This document shows positions 5,973 to 6,140 of a stretch of DNA of 6,140 nucleotides, piece after piece. This DNA comes from an uncultured Curvibacter sp. (GTDB taxonomy: Bacteria > Pseudomonadota > Gammaproteobacteria > Burkholderiales > Burkholderiaceae), in the NCBI GenBank assembly GCA_946481355.1, contig CAMLNH010000175.1:1-6140 (forward strand). Direction: 5' to 3'. The translations under genes were made by a program, and so were the position numbers. Within the stretch, counting starts at the first letter, position 1. Each line of letters starts with the position of its first letter. A model generated the notes under the pieces. It made no database searches. It was not told the DNA's origin and worked only from the letters and a program-made list of their open reading frames with translations.

Positions 5973-6140
5973 TACGTGCCAGGATAGGCCCCTCCGTCGG
6001 CCAACACGTTCTGGCCGTTGATATAGCCGCCGTACTGGCTGCACAAAAAGGCGCAGATGGCGCCGAACTCCTCGGCCGTGCCGAAGCGCTGTGCAGGGAT
6101 GGTCAGACGGCGCGCATCGGCGATGTCCTCGATCGGCTTG
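5969..6140 (-). CDS. SDR-family oxidoreductase, C-terminal 56 residues (5' end outside window)
   Basis: The minus strand is open from the window edge to a TAA at 5971-5969. The 56 visible residues end in the classical short-chain dehydrogenase/reductase C-terminus: IPAQRFGTAEEFGAICAFL, then a serine-containing SQYGGYINGQNVLADGG block and a short AYPGTY tail. This corresponds to the last helix and final strand of a FabG-like NAD(P)(H)-dependent Rossmann enzyme. The cofactor-binding glycine motif and the catalytic Ser-Tyr-Lys lie outside the window, so substrate and cofactor cannot be judged. Only the extreme end is present, and it shares 4 bases with the end of the EamA gene on the other strand. 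Confidence 0.9.
   Translation of the reverse strand, partial: KPIEDIADARRLTIPAQRFGTAEEFGAICAFLCSQYGGYINGQNVLADGGAYPGTY

Overview
This window reads as ordinary chromosomal DNA from a high-GC Gram-negative bacterium, most likely a betaproteobacterium of the order Burkholderiales (Comamonadaceae or Alcaligenaceae type). The grounds are the strong G/C bias at third codon positions, the ileS-lspA pair, a secreted DUF4148 repeat protein (a family concentrated in Burkholderiales, from memory), a CrgA/DmlR-like LysR regulator and an SDR C-terminus of a familiar burkholderial type. No database search was possible, so the taxonomy is inference.

Layout, left to right. Positions 1-2113 (+) hold the 3' part of ileS (isoleucyl-tRNA synthetase) and lspA (lipoprotein signal peptidase), joined by a TGATG stop/start overlap as an operon. 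A GC-rich hairpin (2126-2160) then separates lspA from a convergent gene. That gene, 2179-2652 (-), encodes a small exported protein made of a signal peptide and three 44-residue DUF4148-type repeats. A divergent, strikingly AT-rich intergenic region (29% GC over 2741-2840) with an imperfect dyad leads into a LysR-family regulator (2863-3777, +). A 176-bp gap follows that may contain an eroded fragment of a GGDEF gene. Next is an NADPH:quinone reductase (3954-4949, -), divergent from an EamA/DMT-family transporter (5067-5972, +). The transporter's stop codon overlaps the stop of a convergent SDR oxidoreductase, of which only the last 56 residues are inside the window (5969-6140, -).

How the genes relate. 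ileS and lspA are housekeeping genes for translation and lipoprotein maturation. The DUF4148 gene and the LysR gene share one control region, so the regulator may control its own gene and the secreted protein. The quinone reductase and the transporter are divergent, with short and apparently separate promoter-like signals. I see no mobile element, CRISPR array, tRNA or rRNA, and no evidence of a new multi-gene system. The points most worth a second look are the AT-rich control region with its dyad, the repeat structure of the DUF4148 protein, the possible GGDEF relic and the TTAA shared by two convergent stop codons.
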